Source: DASXMT01 sp963812965 (lineage in GTDB: Bacteria > Actinomycetota > Acidimicrobiia > Acidimicrobiales > RAAP-2). Taken from it: a stretch of DNA of 64,000 nucleotides. The first letter of the stretch is position 1; every line of letters begins with the position of its first letter. The notes under the pieces are model-generated. The model ran no database searches and was not told the DNA's origin. It saw only the letters and a program-made list of their open reading frames with translations. The stretch is taken from the NCBI GenBank assembly GCA_963812965.1, contig CAWEXG010000001.1, positions 186,001-250,000 of the forward strand, in the 5' to 3' direction. Below are positions 63,378 to 64,000 of this stretch, in pieces. Position numbers and translations under genes: made by a program.

Positions 63378-64000
63378 GGCTCCATCTCCTCGCTCCGGCC
63401 AGTCGGCGGCACGCTGCCTACACGCTGAAAAGCGGCCACCAACTCGGCCAACGTCTCGGCGCCTATGGAGTAGGGCGTGTAGAAAGCGATCCGGTCAACG
63501 TAGTCGCCAAAGCGTTTCTGGACCTGAGCTGCCACCTCAGTCGGCGAACCGACGGCTGCCAGTGTCGACACCATGACGTCGTCCAGCAAGGCAGGCATCT
63601 CGGCCCATCGCCCACTCTTGGACATGGCGTTGAGCTCGGGCTGCAGGTCCTCCCAGCCCTCTGCTTCGAGGACCGGTCGGTACACGGGGGTAGAAGCGTA
63701 GAAAGACAGGAGCCAGCGAGCTGCGGTATCCGCCTCGGCCAGCTCACGTTCGTCCCGACCGCAGCAGACGATGACCTCGGCGGTCATGGTCAGGTCCGAA
63801 CGGTCACGGCCCGAGCGGAGCAGGCCTTCCGCAACGGCAGGCAACGTCCGCTGTCGGAAGTGCTGCTCGGTGTTGAAGGGCATCACCAGCAACCCATCGG
63901 CGATCTCAGCCGCCAGGCGCACCATCTGCGGGCCGAGCGCACCGAGGAAGATCGGCGGTGTGCCGTACGGGTTGGGTCCCGGGTTGAACATCGGAGGCAT
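63374..64000 (-). CDS. LLM-class F420-dependent oxidoreductase, 3' part
   Basis: Only the C-terminal 208 residues are in the window; the N-terminus lies beyond the right edge. NPYGTPPIFLGALGPQMVRL and AAEIADGLLVMPF are typical of luciferase-like monooxygenase-family F420 enzymes, and GSPTEVAAQVQKRFGDYVDR and FYTPYS end the barrel. It resembles the group labelled MSMEG_2256-like as I recall. Substrate unknown. F420 use is inferred from the family. Confidence 0.85.
   Translation of the reverse strand: MPPMFNPGPNPYGTPPIFLGALGPQMVRLAAEIADGLLVMPFNTEQHFRQRTLPAVAEGLLRSGRDRSDLTMTAEVIVCCGRDERELAEADTAARWLLSFYASTPVYRPVLEAEGWEDLQPELNAMSKSGRWAEMPALLDDVMVSTLAAVGSPTEVAAQVQKRFGDYVDRIAFYTPYSIGAETLAELVAAFQRVGSVPPTGRSEEMEP

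Overview
The window looks like a chromosome segment of a high-GC actinobacterium, most likely of the class Acidimicrobiia. The basis is high GC with many GTG starts, an actinobacterial dnaK-grpE-dnaJ-hspR-clpB heat-shock operon, a membrane Fe-S reductase of the mycobacterial EtfD type, a dCTP deaminase of the bifunctional actinobacterial type, an F420-dependent LLM-family oxidoreductase, and a giant secreted protein ending in GYWLVASDGG-type repeats that I associate with Acidimicrobiia. The class assignment is inference.

Layout. (1) 1-5.1 kb: the 5' part of a secreted Ig-like protein, then a decayed mobile region with a truncated DDE transposase, a ~245-bp repeat in two diverged copies, an orphan Phd/YefM antitoxin with a palindromic operator and a tRNA 3'-end-like relic. 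(2) 5.1-19.2 kb: a PadR regulator followed by almost all of de novo purine synthesis on the minus strand (purA; purD-purB-purC-purS-purQ; purL; purF-purM) with pyrE. A PHP phosphoesterase and a small conserved gene sit on the plus strand. (3) 19.3-26.3 kb: the chaperone operon with its own repressor HspR. (4) 26.4-34.2 kb: phosphoglycerate mutase, GlnB/Amt ammonium uptake, small membrane proteins, a lone cyclic-nucleotide-binding domain, the Fe-S reductase, dCTP deaminase and tRNA-Gly(CCC). (5) 34.3-49.7 kb: a minus-strand envelope and phosphate block: pstS, a secreted unknown, pstC, pstA, pstB, two tail-anchored PstS-like proteins, a sortase-like protein lacking its catalytic His and Cys, and a 1495-residue repeat protein. 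(6) 50.1-59.9 kb: catalase and glucose-6-phosphate isomerase, then two OmpR-type response regulators and a second Pst transporter ordered pstB-pstS-pstC-pstA. (7) 60-64 kb: Lon protease, an alpha/beta hydrolase and the LLM oxidoreductase, which is cut by the window edge.

How it fits together. Phosphate acquisition dominates the right half. There are two complete Pst transporters, two extra PstS-like surface proteins and two response regulators. GTTC-type 11-nt direct repeats resembling actinobacterial PHO boxes lie before pstC of the first set, the second regulator and the second pst operon. No histidine kinase and no phoU are visible. The best candidate for an undescribed system is the translationally coupled chain pstC-pstA-pstB-PstS-like-PstS-like-pseudosortase.

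Caveat. At least ten genes, including purL, glnB, amt and most pst genes, carry single-base frameshifts, while the reading on either side stays clean and family-like. I treat these mostly as sequence errors and give each gene its restored extent.
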